From the NCBI GenBank assembly GCA_009837885.1, contig VXSP01000017.1, positions 1-63,154 on the forward strand: DNA of 63,154 nt. The letters are read 5' to 3'. This document shows positions 17,238-27,000 of this stretch, piece after piece. Made by a program: the position numbers and the translations under genes. This DNA comes from Holophagales bacterium. Lineage in GTDB: Bacteria > Acidobacteriota > Thermoanaerobaculia > Multivoradales > Multivoraceae. The notes below the pieces were generated by a model. It was not told where the DNA came from. It worked only from the letters and a program-made list of their open reading frames with translations, and ran no database searches. How positions within the stretch are numbered: the first letter of the stretch is position 1; each line of letters opens with the position of its first letter.

Positions 17238-18545
17238 TCATCTCCGTGCCTCCTTCTGCTGTGGCTTCAGTTCCACCCGGATCGGCTTGCGACGATCGGC
17301 TGCCGCGTAGTGCTCCGGTCCCAGCCAGACTCGCTTGGCCTTGTAGCCCGCCGCGGCGATCCGGATCGCCGGCGGCACGTAGTCGGCGCGGGTCTTCAGT
17401 GTGAACTCTCCACCCGGACGGGCCCAGACCAGTCTGTCCTGTCCGCGATCAGTTCCCTCGAGCCCGTCATCGATCCAGATCGTCGCCCGCTCGACCGGCT
17501 CGTCGGTCTCGGCGTCTACAACCTGGCCGCGAAGCTCGAACGCGGGCCAGAGGCGGACTTCCACGATCTGCGGTTCGCCGGACGGCGGGGGCTCGCGCTT
17601 GACGCGCGCGGTGCGGGCGAAGGCGCCGTCCTCGGCTTCGATCTGGTAGGAGATCCCCTTTCTACCGGCGAGCCCGACAGTCGCTTCGCCGCGAGCGTCC
17701 GTGAGCGCGAGGGGAATGGCCTCGTACTCGCCGACCCGGATCACGGCTCGGGGGACGGGCGCCCCGTCGAGGTCCAGAACCCGGAACGTGACGCCTTCGC
17801 CGCGTGTGAGCCGGAACGCCGCCCGGTCCCGGGACAGGTCGTCAATGCTGAGGTTGAACCCGGCCGCCGATACGGCGACGCTGGACTTGGCGGTAGGAAG
17901 AGAGAATCTCGCGATTCCACCTTCGTTGGTGCGTGCGCTCGCGCGACCGAAGGTCGGTGACGTCTTGCCCTTGTGCACCCAGGACGAGGGATCGGACCAC
18001 TCCGAGGCCTGGACGACGACCAACGCTCCTTCCACCGGCTGGCCTTCTTCGTCCAGGACCCCGATGACCAGGTTGTGCATCTTGGGAAGCTGGACGGGCG
18101 CGAGGACGTTCGGCCTGGCGCGCAGAACCCGTCGTACGTAGACCGGAGCGACAACGGTGGGCGGCTCGGTCTCGGGAGCTGCGGCCCTGACTTCGATCTG
18201 GTGGGGGCCGGCGCGCGTCGCCCTCAGTTCGAACCGCCCCTCGGCGTCCGAGCGGGTACGGCCGATGATCGGCACGGCGTCGGCGACGCCGAGTTCCCGC
18301 AGCCGCCGAGCGTGGCTGCCCGGAACCGGGATCAGTTGCACTTCGAGACCGACTGCCGGTTCGAGGTCCGGGCCGATGAGACGCCCGGCTACGGTGGGCG
18401 GGGCGGACGGCTGCTGCGCGTGCAGGGCACCGCCGGGCGGATCGGTCAGCGCGAGCTCACAGAAGAGCAACACCGTCAGCGTGGTTCCGACTCGGAACGG
18501 ACCGCGACGTGGTTGGCGGGTACGGCGCGTTGTAGGTGCTCTCAT
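17238..18545 (-). CDS. secreted protein with four carboxypeptidase-regulatory-like modules; short relative of the giant repeat proteins
   Basis: This 435-residue protein has a long basic N-region and a signal peptide ending near LHAQ (about residue 44). Four transthyretin-like modules follow, opening with VAGRLIGPDLEPAVGLEVQL, VIGVLDEEGQPVEGALVVV, VTFRVLDLDGAPVPRAVIRV and LRGQVVDAETDEPVERATIW. The order and the linking phrases (RTNEGGIARFSLPTAKSSVA, then a RGEGVTFRV segment) match modules 1-4 of the three giant proteins at 20394-31715, which continue for nine more. It appears to be a shortened member of that family, or the ancestral short form. The stop follows a normal-looking basic tail, so it is not obviously broken. 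Confidence 0.72.
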   Translation of the reverse strand: MRAPTTRRTRQPRRGPFRVGTTLTVLLFCELALTDPPGGALHAQQPSAPPTVAGRLIGPDLEPAVGLEVQLIPVPGSHARRLRELGVADAVPIIGRTRSDAEGRFELRATRAGPHQIEVRAAAPETEPPTVVAPVYVRRVLRARPNVLAPVQLPKMHNLVIGVLDEEGQPVEGALVVVQASEWSDPSSWVHKGKTSPTFGRASARTNEGGIARFSLPTAKSSVAVSAAGFNLSIDDLSRDRAAFRLTRGEGVTFRVLDLDGAPVPRAVIRVGEYEAIPLALTDARGEATVGLAGRKGISYQIEAEDGAFARTARVKREPPPSGEPQIVEVRLWPAFELRGQVVDAETDEPVERATIWIDDGLEGTDRGQDRLVWARPGGEFTLKTRADYVPPAIRIAAAGYKAKRVWLGPEHYAAADRRKPIRVELKPQQKEARR

Positions 18546-18741
18546 GCGATGCGATGCCCGCTTCCAGGAGGATGGGCATGTCGGTTCGGCGACCCTCTGC
18601 GTACTCTAGCGCGCAACGCGCGATCGACGTTCCTGGCGAGAGGCGTGGAGCGGTCCGGATCCCTTGACGAACCGCCCCGGATCTGTTCGTCTTCATCGAC
18701 GGTTCACGCGGGTGCGGGCAGCGCGCCCCGGAGGGAGATGA

Positions 18742-18957
18742 ATGGCAGGGCATCGAACGAGTCTGCTGGTTGCTCTGATCGTGGCACTGATCCTGCCGCA
18801 GGCGGCTCACGCCTACCTTGATCCAGCATCTGGCAGCATGATCCTGCAGGCGGTGATCGGCGGCGTGGCGGCCGCTGCGCTTGCCTTCAAGTACTACTGG
18901 CGGCGTATCCAGGCCTTCTTCGGCTACGGCAGCAACGACGAGCCAGAGTCCGAGTAG
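18742..18957 (+). CDS. small membrane protein with a YLDPxSGS motif
   Basis: This 71-residue protein has a cleavable signal or first membrane helix (residues 5-24). The motif YLDPASGSMILQ follows, then a second hydrophobic helix (about 36-52), and a short charged tail ending in the cytoplasm. A GGAGGGAG ribosome-binding site stands just before the ATG. Its stop codon overlaps the GTG of the following methyltransferase by one base, so the two are translated together. Small proteins with a YLDPGTGS-like motif are, as I recall, common next to such methyltransferases and to sulfatase-like proteins in surface-polysaccharide regions. Their role is not established. Confidence 0.7.
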   Translation: MAGHRTSLLVALIVALILPQAAHAYLDPASGSMILQAVIGGVAAAALAFKYYWRRIQAFFGYGSNDEPESE

Positions 18958-20369
18958 TGCGAGCCGGGGCTGCGCGCGAGTCCCAGGCCGAGCCTTCGTC
19001 CTTCCGCGATCCGGCGGGGCAGGTGATCGAGGGCCGGGACGGCCGCATCTTCCGAAGTGTCGCCCCGGCAGCCGTCGAGGAGTACCGTTTCGTACGGAAG
19101 TGCGGCCTCGTCGACGCCCTGGTCGTCGAAGGGGGACTCGTCGCCGCGGAGGAAGTGGACCCGGTCGACGCCGGCGTCCTGCCTCCGCCCGGTGGGCTGG
19201 TCCTGGAGCACCCCCGCGTGCCGTTCATCTCCTACCCGTACGAATGGCCCTTCTCGCTCCTGAAGGCGGCGGCGCTTCATCACCTGGAACTACAGATCCG
19301 GCTCCTCGACAGGGACATCTCGCTCTCGGATGCCAGCGCGTACAACGTTCAGTTCAAGGGCGCGAAGCCGGTGTTCATCGACTGGCTGTCGCTGCGGCGC
19401 TATCGCGAAGGCGAGTACTGGGAGGGCCACTCGCAGTTCTGCGAACAGTTCCTGAACCCCCTGCTGCTGGCGGCCGAGTTCGGCGTCCCCCACAACGCCT
19501 GGTATCGCGGGATGCAGGAGGGGATCCCGGCTCGCGAAGTGGCGGCTCTGCTGCCGCGCCGGAGGCGCTGGTCGCCGCGGATGCAGGCCCATGTCCTGCT
19601 GCCGCTTCGCTTTGAGCGGCGTGCCGGTTCGCGCAGCGATGCGGCGCAGCGGACGCGGAAACGTCCGCTGCCGCGGAACGCCTACCGCGGCCTTCTGACC
19701 CAGCTTCGCCGCTGGATCGAGAGCCTCGAGCCGAGGGGCACGGATACGACCTGGAGCGACTACTCACTGCTGACGAGCTACGACACGGGCGAAGCCTCGC
19801 GCAAGGCCGAATCCGTGCGTTCCTTCGTCGCCGAGGCGCCGCCCGAGCAGCTCTTTGATCTTGGTTGCAACACGGGCGAGTTCTCGGCGATTGCTCTCCA
19901 GGAGGGCGTTCGCGACGTGATTGGCTTCGACTCCGACTTTGGCGCCCTGGAAACCGCCTGCGCGCGAGCGCGCTCGGATCGCCTGCGCTTCCTGCCCCTC
20001 TACCAGGATCTGGCCAACCCGTCACCCGACCAGGGTTGGTCGCAGACCGAGAGGCGCTCGCTGGCGTATCGCTCCCGCAGTGCGGGCGCGCTGGTGGCAC
20101 TCGCCGTCCTCCACCACCTTGCCATCGGCCGCAACGTGCCGTTGCCGCGGATCGCCTCCTGGCTCGTTTCCCTGGCGCCCCGCGGCCTGGTCGAGTTCGT
20201 TCCCCAGGGGGATCCGAGGGTCGACGACCTGCTCACGTTGCGCGGCGACCGCTTCGCGGACTACACGCCGGAGGCGTGGGAGGCGGCCCTGGAACCGTAT
20301 GCCGCGATCCGGCGCGTGGAGACGGTGTCGGCGAGCGGGCGGAGGTTGTACACGTACGAGCGGAGGTGA
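18957..20369 (+). CDS. class I SAM-dependent methyltransferase of the NoeA-like family
   Basis: This 470-residue protein starts at a GTG overlapping the stop of the small membrane protein gene. The N-terminal 230 residues carry a distinctive conserved region: FRDPAGQVIEGRDGRIFR, PFISYPYEWPFSLLKAAAL, SLSDASAYNVQFKGAKPVFI and the EYWEGHSQFCEQFLNPLLL segment. The Rossmann-like methyltransferase part begins near residue 300 with LFDLGCNTGEFSAIAL. The family, related by its conserved blocks to the rhizobial protein NoeA, is thought to modify surface saccharides. The acceptor here is unknown. Coupling to the small membrane protein suggests action at the inner membrane. Confidence 0.8.
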   Translation: MRAGAARESQAEPSSFRDPAGQVIEGRDGRIFRSVAPAAVEEYRFVRKCGLVDALVVEGGLVAAEEVDPVDAGVLPPPGGLVLEHPRVPFISYPYEWPFSLLKAAALHHLELQIRLLDRDISLSDASAYNVQFKGAKPVFIDWLSLRRYREGEYWEGHSQFCEQFLNPLLLAAEFGVPHNAWYRGMQEGIPAREVAALLPRRRRWSPRMQAHVLLPLRFERRAGSRSDAAQRTRKRPLPRNAYRGLLTQLRRWIESLEPRGTDTTWSDYSLLTSYDTGEASRKAESVRSFVAEAPPEQLFDLGCNTGEFSAIALQEGVRDVIGFDSDFGALETACARARSDRLRFLPLYQDLANPSPDQGWSQTERRSLAYRSRSAGALVALAVLHHLAIGRNVPLPRIASWLVSLAPRGLVEFVPQGDPRVDDLLTLRGDRFADYTPEAWEAALEPYAAIRRVETVSASGRRLYTYERR

Positions 20370-20393
20370 CAAGACCGCGCCCGTGACCCCTCC

Positions 20394-23300
20394 TTACGGT
20401 TCGGACCTGGCCGGCTGCAGTCGGATCACCAGCCCCTCCTGGCGGTGCCCCGGGCCGATGTTCACTGGGAGCAAGGCGCCCTGGTAACCGTCGTGCTTGA
20501 CCCATAGCTGTTCGGTTCCGGGGCCGAGGCGGATCTCGAATCTCCCTCCGTCCGCACTGAGGGCGCCGCCGGTGATGACCCCCGATTCGTAGACCCGTTG
20601 ATTGTCATCACCGCTGGCGAGCGCGGCCACGGTCGGGACGTCCCCGGCCTCCAGGGAGGCGTCGCGGAGCGGCAGGCCGGTCGTCGCGTCGAGGACGATT
20701 CCGGAAAGGACGGCCTCGGGCTGAAGATCGATGCGCAGGCCTTCCACGTCTGTCCGGAGTTCGACCGAGCGGTACTCCGAGCCGCCGAAAGGCGTGCTGA
20801 CTCTCAGACGGTAGGACCCGGCCTCCAGTCCGTCCATCTCGAAGCGGCCCTGCTGGTCGGCCTCCGCGTACCGCGCCTCCTCGTTTTCCAGATGTTGAGC
20901 GAGCAGTTGTCCGCCGACCAGGGGCGTGCCGGCGACCAGCACCTGTCCGGTCAGGCGGAGTCCGCGGTCGAACGGAAGCTCGACGAACGCCTCGGCACGG
21001 GCCGCGGTGATTGTCACGGAGCGTTCGATCGATCGGGCCGTGAAGGAATCCCCATGCCTTGCGACGACCTGCCAGACGCCAGGCGCCAGGTCCTCGATGG
21101 TGAAGTTGCCTTCGGTGTCCGGCGTGGTGCTTTGCCATTGGGCCTGCCGGGTCGCAATGATCGTCACCTGCGCCAGATCCGCCGGCCGCAGGCCGGTCAC
21201 CATGCCTCTGAGTGAAGCGCCGGATTCGAGCACGATCTCCACGCGGGCTGCGCCCCGGCCATCGACATCGACCGGTTCTTCGGGACCGCTCTCCGCGTAC
21301 CCGGCTGCGCGGACAACGAGGAAGTAACGGCCTGCTTCCAGGCCCGTGAGGCGAAAGGAACCGTTGCCGTCGGCGACCGTCGTGTTCGGCGGATGCACGT
21401 ACGTGCGTAGGCTGACCTCGAAGTTCGTGGATTCCTCGGAATGGACTTCGACGGTCGCCGGAACGGGTGTGCCGCTCGCCGACCGGACGATGCCGCTGAT
21501 CTCGCCGCCGGGCTGGAGTTGAACCGTCAGCTCGGTGTTGCCCGGCCCTACGACGATCTCTCTTGTCTCGTTGGGGTGCTGGTGATGCTCGACGGTCAAC
21601 GTGGCTGGGCCGGCGCGGACTTCGAGCTGGGCACGTCCGCTGCCGTCCGTGGTGTCGAACTCGCGCGACTGGGTCGCGTCCTTCGGCACCAGCCGGACCC
21701 GCGCTTCGGCTACGGGTCGCCCCGAGGATGCCGTCACGATGACCGTCAACTGCTCCTGGGCGTGAAGATGGAGTTCGATCGTCCGCTCGGATCCGGAGAT
21801 GAGATCGAGGGGATCGGTTCGGACGGCTTCGGCTCCGGCGCTCGCTTCAAGGGACCAGGTTCCGGGAAGCACGTTCTCGAAAACGAAACGGCCGGCGCCG
21901 TCGGTCCGTGACCTCGTGTCTTCCGAAGAGACGATGCGACCGCGCATTCGGGTCTGGATGTCGGGTTCCAGGTAGATCCTGGCGCCCACGGCGGCGGCTC
22001 CCGCAGCGGTCAGCACGCGCCCCGAGAGCGAGGCTCCCGGTATCAGTTGGATCAGGATCGGCTCCCCGGTCGCCGGTCGCGCACCTCGAAACGCGAACGA
22101 GGGGTAGCCCTCCGCCTCGACGGTGAGATCGACCTGCTCGTGTGGAAGTCCCGTAAGGGTGAAGCCGCCTTCCGCGTCGGTCGTCGCCGAGCGTTCGCTT
22201 CGATCCGGGCCGTACCCGCGAAACCAGACGACTGCACCCTCGACCGGTTCCTGGTCGGGATCGACGACCACACCGAGAATCTCCGCTCCCGGCACCAGCG
22301 TGAAGTCTCCGAGGTCGACCTCTCCCCGGCCCTCGGGAACTTCGATCGGGACATCGCCGGGGCTGACGTAGTCGGCGTGCGAGATGCGCAGGCCGTACTC
22401 GCCGGTCTTCACGCCGGCGATGAGGAATGCTCCCTGGTCGTCGGTTGCGACCGGTTCGGTGACGTCGGTGTCACGGCGGCTCGCGAACCGCGGCTGCTTC
22501 TGTTCCGGCCACTTCAGGCTGACTTCGGCGCCGGGCACGGAGCTTCCGTCCGTGTCCACGACCTGGCCCCGAACCTGGCGGCCCTCGGTCAGCCGGATCC
22601 GAACGGGATCGGCGGTCGCTCCAGGCTCGTAGGGTGGCAGGTCGATGGCGAAGCTCGCGAATCCCTCGGCGTGAACCGTGAGCCGGTACGGGTTGCCGTA
22701 GACGATGCCGGCCATCCGGAAAGAACCGTCGGCCGCCGAACTCGCGCTCTGCGACCGGATGGCGAACATGGTGGCGATTGGCTCCGTGCCCCGGGGCTGA
22801 GCCGAGATGTCTGCGCCGGCTATCGGCTGGTCTGCTGCGTCGGTGACGAAGCCGTGCAGGGGAGCTGCCGGCCTCAAGGTGACAGCCGTCTCGTCGGCAA
22901 CTCCGTACTCAGGGATTCCCGCACTTACGTCGGTGGAGAGGTAGCCGTCGGCCACTATCCGCAGGGGGATCGATACCTCACGGGGCCGGGGATTCAACAG
23001 GAACTCGCCGGTCCGACCGCTCTGCGCGTTCTCGCCGGGGGAACCCCTGACCCAGATCGCCGCGCCAGCGACTGGAGCGCCGGAAGCACGGTCGACGATT
23101 CGACCTGGAATGCGGAGCGGAGCTTCCAGCCGAAGATCGGCGATTCGTTCGCCGGCGGCGGAGTCAGCGGGAGCTGCGTCCGGCCGGGAAACGCGGGCGA
23201 GGGCATTGTCCCAGCGCTGTGCCTCGTAGGCGGCGCCGCCGACGGTGCCTACGATGGCCTCGCCCTGTTCGTCGGTTATGGCGAGGGGCGCCCTGGTGTT

Positions 23301-24080
23301 GCCGTGGGTTCGGAGAAGGACACCCGGTGCCGGCGCACCGTCGGGTCCGCTCACTCGGAACCGGATACCCGAGTCGTGCGCCAGGACGAAGGCGGTTCGC
23401 CCCGCCTCCGTCGTTGCCGTCTCGACCGCGAAACCCGCGGCCGATACGGTGACGTCGGCGTTCGTCGTCGGCATCAGGAAGCGGGCATTGCCTTCTTCAT
23501 CCGTCCGTGCCGATGCGGGTTGGAAGCGGGGGTAGAGGCGTGCGGGCTGCCGGTCGGAGTTCCGCTCTTCGTATCGAGGGGACCTTGTCCGCGTGGGCCT
23601 CGCGATGACCAGGGCCCCTTCGATTGGCCGGCCGTCGGTGTCCAGGACCTGGGCGGCGACGAGATGTCGATCGGGCAGCTCGTTCGCCTGAAGAACCCGC
23701 GGCGCCTCCAGGGGCGCGAGATTCCCGTAGACGAGGGGCACGACGACATCGGGCGTGGAGGCCGGCGGCGCGATCCGGATCTCGAAGCGGTAGGGCCCCG
23801 GCACCGGCGCCTCGAGCCGGAAACTGCCGTCCGGACCGGAGTGCATGCGGTCCACGGCGGCCGGCAGGCCGTCGTGGCCCAGCAGATCGACGCCGAGCTC
23901 GAAAGTGCTCGGGTAGGGGCGGAGCACGACCTCGACGCCGGCCGCGGGAGCGCCGCGTTCGTCGACGAGCGTGCCGGTAACGGCGAGCGGCGGCACGGTC
24001 GACTGCGCGCCTAGCCCCCCGGCGCCGAGGCCGATCAGGCCCGCCAGTCTGACACACGGCAGCAGTCGGGCCGGGCGCAC
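20394..24080 (-). CDS. giant secreted carboxypeptidase-regulatory-like repeat protein, copy A
   Basis: This 1228-residue protein starts at a GTG two bases after the stop of copy B, so translation is probably coupled. A signal peptide (cleavage near GLGAQ, residue 25) is followed by about 13 transthyretin-like modules. Each has an opening such as GTLVDERGAPAAGVEVVL and a middle such as DGSFRLEAPVPGPYRFEI or DAEGGFTLTGLPHEQVDLTV. No catalytic domain, membrane anchor or TonB-related region is visible. Copy A is the most diverged of the three. It has ELPFDRGLRLTGQV where B and C share ELPFERGLRLSGQV, and its second module is more Arg-rich. Presumed to be an extracellular or periplasmic scaffold or binding protein, but this is inference. 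Confidence 0.78.
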   Translation of the reverse strand: MRPARLLPCVRLAGLIGLGAGGLGAQSTVPPLAVTGTLVDERGAPAAGVEVVLRPYPSTFELGVDLLGHDGLPAAVDRMHSGPDGSFRLEAPVPGPYRFEIRIAPPASTPDVVVPLVYGNLAPLEAPRVLQANELPDRHLVAAQVLDTDGRPIEGALVIARPTRTRSPRYEERNSDRQPARLYPRFQPASARTDEEGNARFLMPTTNADVTVSAAGFAVETATTEAGRTAFVLAHDSGIRFRVSGPDGAPAPGVLLRTHGNTRAPLAITDEQGEAIVGTVGGAAYEAQRWDNALARVSRPDAAPADSAAGERIADLRLEAPLRIPGRIVDRASGAPVAGAAIWVRGSPGENAQSGRTGEFLLNPRPREVSIPLRIVADGYLSTDVSAGIPEYGVADETAVTLRPAAPLHGFVTDAADQPIAGADISAQPRGTEPIATMFAIRSQSASSAADGSFRMAGIVYGNPYRLTVHAEGFASFAIDLPPYEPGATADPVRIRLTEGRQVRGQVVDTDGSSVPGAEVSLKWPEQKQPRFASRRDTDVTEPVATDDQGAFLIAGVKTGEYGLRISHADYVSPGDVPIEVPEGRGEVDLGDFTLVPGAEILGVVVDPDQEPVEGAVVWFRGYGPDRSERSATTDAEGGFTLTGLPHEQVDLTVEAEGYPSFAFRGARPATGEPILIQLIPGASLSGRVLTAAGAAAVGARIYLEPDIQTRMRGRIVSSEDTRSRTDGAGRFVFENVLPGTWSLEASAGAEAVRTDPLDLISGSERTIELHLHAQEQLTVIVTASSGRPVAEARVRLVPKDATQSREFDTTDGSGRAQLEVRAGPATLTVEHHQHPNETREIVVGPGNTELTVQLQPGGEISGIVRSASGTPVPATVEVHSEESTNFEVSLRTYVHPPNTTVADGNGSFRLTGLEAGRYFLVVRAAGYAESGPEEPVDVDGRGAARVEIVLESGASLRGMVTGLRPADLAQVTIIATRQAQWQSTTPDTEGNFTIEDLAPGVWQVVARHGDSFTARSIERSVTITAARAEAFVELPFDRGLRLTGQVLVAGTPLVGGQLLAQHLENEEARYAEADQQGRFEMDGLEAGSYRLRVSTPFGGSEYRSVELRTDVEGLRIDLQPEAVLSGIVLDATTGLPLRDASLEAGDVPTVAALASGDDNQRVYESGVITGGALSADGGRFEIRLGPGTEQLWVKHDGYQGALLPVNIGPGHRQEGLVIRLQPARSEP

Positions 24081-24082
24081 GG

Positions 24083-27000
24083 CTACTGATCCTGAGCGTC
24101 GGGATGCGCCGGTTGCAGTCGGATCACCAGGCCTTCACGGTGCTCACCCGGCGCGATGTTCAGAGGGACCTGGGCGCTCTCGTAGCCGTCGAGAGTCACC
24201 CACAGGTAGTCGGCGTTCGCGCGCAGATCGAGCTTGAACCTGCCCGCTTGAGTGAGAACGGAACTGACCCCAACGAGTGGGCGGCCAGTGTCCCCGCCTC
24301 CCGCAATCGCGCCAATCGTCGCGGCATCGGCGGCCATCAGGCTGGCGTAGTCGAGCGGCTGGCTTGTCTCAGCGTCGACGACGACGCCGGCGACAGTCGC
24401 CGCGGCCGGCTCCAGTTCAATGCGGACGCCTTCCAGATCGGTCTGCAGGTCGATTGACTGGTACTGCGAGCCACTGAAGTCCGGCCGACGGATGACGACC
24501 TGATTCGGGCCGGGTTCGAGTCCCTCCAGGGTGAAGCGACCTTCGCGATCGGTGCGGACGGATACACCGCCCACCGACAGCCTTGTGCCGCCAAGGGGCG
24601 CACCTTCTTCAAACACTTGCCCGGACAGCCGCAGCCCGCGTTCGAAAGGCAACTCGACGAAGACCTCGGTCATACCCGGCTCGATCGTCACGGTCTGTTC
24701 GACAGTGCGTTCCCAGTCGCCCTTGACGGCTCTGACTTGCCATGTCCCCGGCCCGATTCCTCGCACGGAAAAGCTCCCGTCGGTGTCGCGCGTGGCGTCG
24801 CGGGACCGCGGCCCCTTGCGGGCGTAGACTTGCACCTGACTCAGATCGGCCGGGGACAGCCCGGTTACGGCACCGACGATCGAGGCCTCCGGTTCCAGCA
24901 CGATCTCGATGCCGTCGACCGCGCTGTCGCCGATCTCGATCGCCTCGTCCGGGCCGCCGTCCGCGTAGCCCGTTGAGCGGGCCGTGAGGATGTAGCGGCG
25001 TGGTTCGAGCCCGGTGATGCGGAAGGTGCCGTTCTGGTCGGAGACCGTGTTCGTGCGGTGCGACTCGGCGTTGAAGGAGTACTCGGTTTCGGCCTCTACG
25101 GTAGCCAGGGCCAGGGGAGTGCCTTGGTATGAGCGGACCGTGCCGCTGAGCTCCACGCCAAGTCGAAGTCGAAAGTGAACCTCGTTGTTGCCCGGCTCGA
25201 GTTGAAGTTGCCGCGACTCGTCACGAAGCTCGTCGTGGCTGACCTTTACGATTGCAGGTCCCGGCGTGATGTCGACCACCGACCGTCCGCTGACGTCCGT
25301 TCGGCCGTAGCCACTTGGCAGCCGCTCGCCGGGCGACTCCAGACGAATCTGGGCGCCGGCAACAGGTTCGCCGAGAGGCGTCGTGACGATCACGGTCAAC
25401 CGGTCTGGAGTGCCGAGGACCAGTTCGATCTCCCGCTCGGCGCCCGCCCCCAACTCGAAGGCCTCGACCTTGGCCGCTTCCGTCCCCTTCCTGGCTTCGG
25501 CCGACCAGGCGCCGGGCGCGAGTTCATCGAAACGGAAACGGCCTTCGGAGTCGGTCACTCGCCGGGGGAACATGTCCTGGGGCCCCCACAGGAGAGGACT
25601 GCCGCCGGAACGGTAGTCGCGTTCGATCCTGAGCCTTACGGGGACGCTGGCGGCGCCATTGCCGCCCGCGTCGACGACACGTCCGGTGACGACTCCTCCG
25701 TTCAGGAGTTCGATGCGGACCGGGCTCTCACTGTTGACGCGCACACCGGTCCGAACGAGCAGCGGGTAGCCGGCCCCTCGTACGCCGAGGTCGACCAGAT
25801 CGGTAGAGAGGCCGTCGAGCCTGAAGCGCCCATCGCCATCGGTGGTGGCCGTTCGCGTGATGCCGCCGACCTGGCGGCGTCCCCTGGCTTGAATCGATGC
25901 TCCGGCCACCGGTTCACCGTCGGCGTCGGCGACGATGCCGTGGATCGTTCCGCCGGAAACCACCGTCAGATCGCCGAGATCGAGGTCCGACGCGCCGTCA
26001 GGGACGTCGATCTTCGCGGGCGGCCGGTCAGCGTACTCGGGGTGACGGAGGCGCAGTTCGTAGCCGCCGGCGGCCACGGCCGGAAAGGCGAACATGCCCT
26101 CTTCGCTCGTCGTGACGGCGGCGGCGGGAACGTCGAACGGAGATCTGAAATCCGATTGATCGAGGGGCCAGAGCAACGCGACATCGGCGCCGGCTACGGC
26201 GTCTCCTTCGGTGTTCACGACGGTTCCGAGGACCCGGCGGCCCGCCGTCAGCACAAGATGGACCGGTTCGCTCGCCACACCGGGTTCCAGAGGCGGCAGA
26301 TCGAAGACCGTGTTCGCGTAGCCGCTCGCCTGACCGATCAGTCGGTAGGCGTGGCCGTAGACGACCTCTTCCACGCGGAAGGAACCGTCGGCTGCGGAGG
26401 TCGCCGGTCGCGAGCCGAACGGTGAATCCAACGACGCTCTCGCGTCTCGAGGCCGGGCGCGAATCGTGGCGCCTTCTATCGCCGCACCGGAGGCGTCGGT
26501 CACTACGCCGCGAATCGGAGACTCAGGGGTCAGCCCGATTTGCGTCTCCGCCGGATTGGGATCTTCTGAGGCGGCGATGTCCGTTTGCCCCGTGAGGTAG
26601 CCGCCGGCGGCGACTTGAAGGCGGGTCGCGGAGCGCTCCGGGGGGGTGTTCAGATCAAAGGCGCCGGTCGGTCCGCTGTACGCGTGGCGACCTGGAGAGG
26701 TCTGCTCCCAGATCGCTGCGCCGTGGATCGGTAGCCCCGACACCGTGTCGACGACCCGGCCGGGAATCCGACGCGGACTTTCCAGTCGGACGTCGACGAC
26801 CTGTTCCTGGACCGCCGCCTCTTCCGTTGCCGGTGCGGCCACGGAAACCCGGGCGAGGGCATGGCCGGGCCCTTCCAGTTCCCAGGTCGTCCGGTGAGCG
26901 GCGGACCTGGCGACGACGGCTTCGCCGCTCGCGTCGGTGATCGCGACGGGCGCTCCCGGCGCGCCGAGGGCGCCGGGAGTGCCAAGGGCCTGGAGAAGAT

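Noticed and set aside
22047..24014. A plus-strand open frame of 655 codons opposite the giant repeat protein A
   Set aside because: It is antisense to a modular protein with clear repeats. The composition is typical of a shadow frame.
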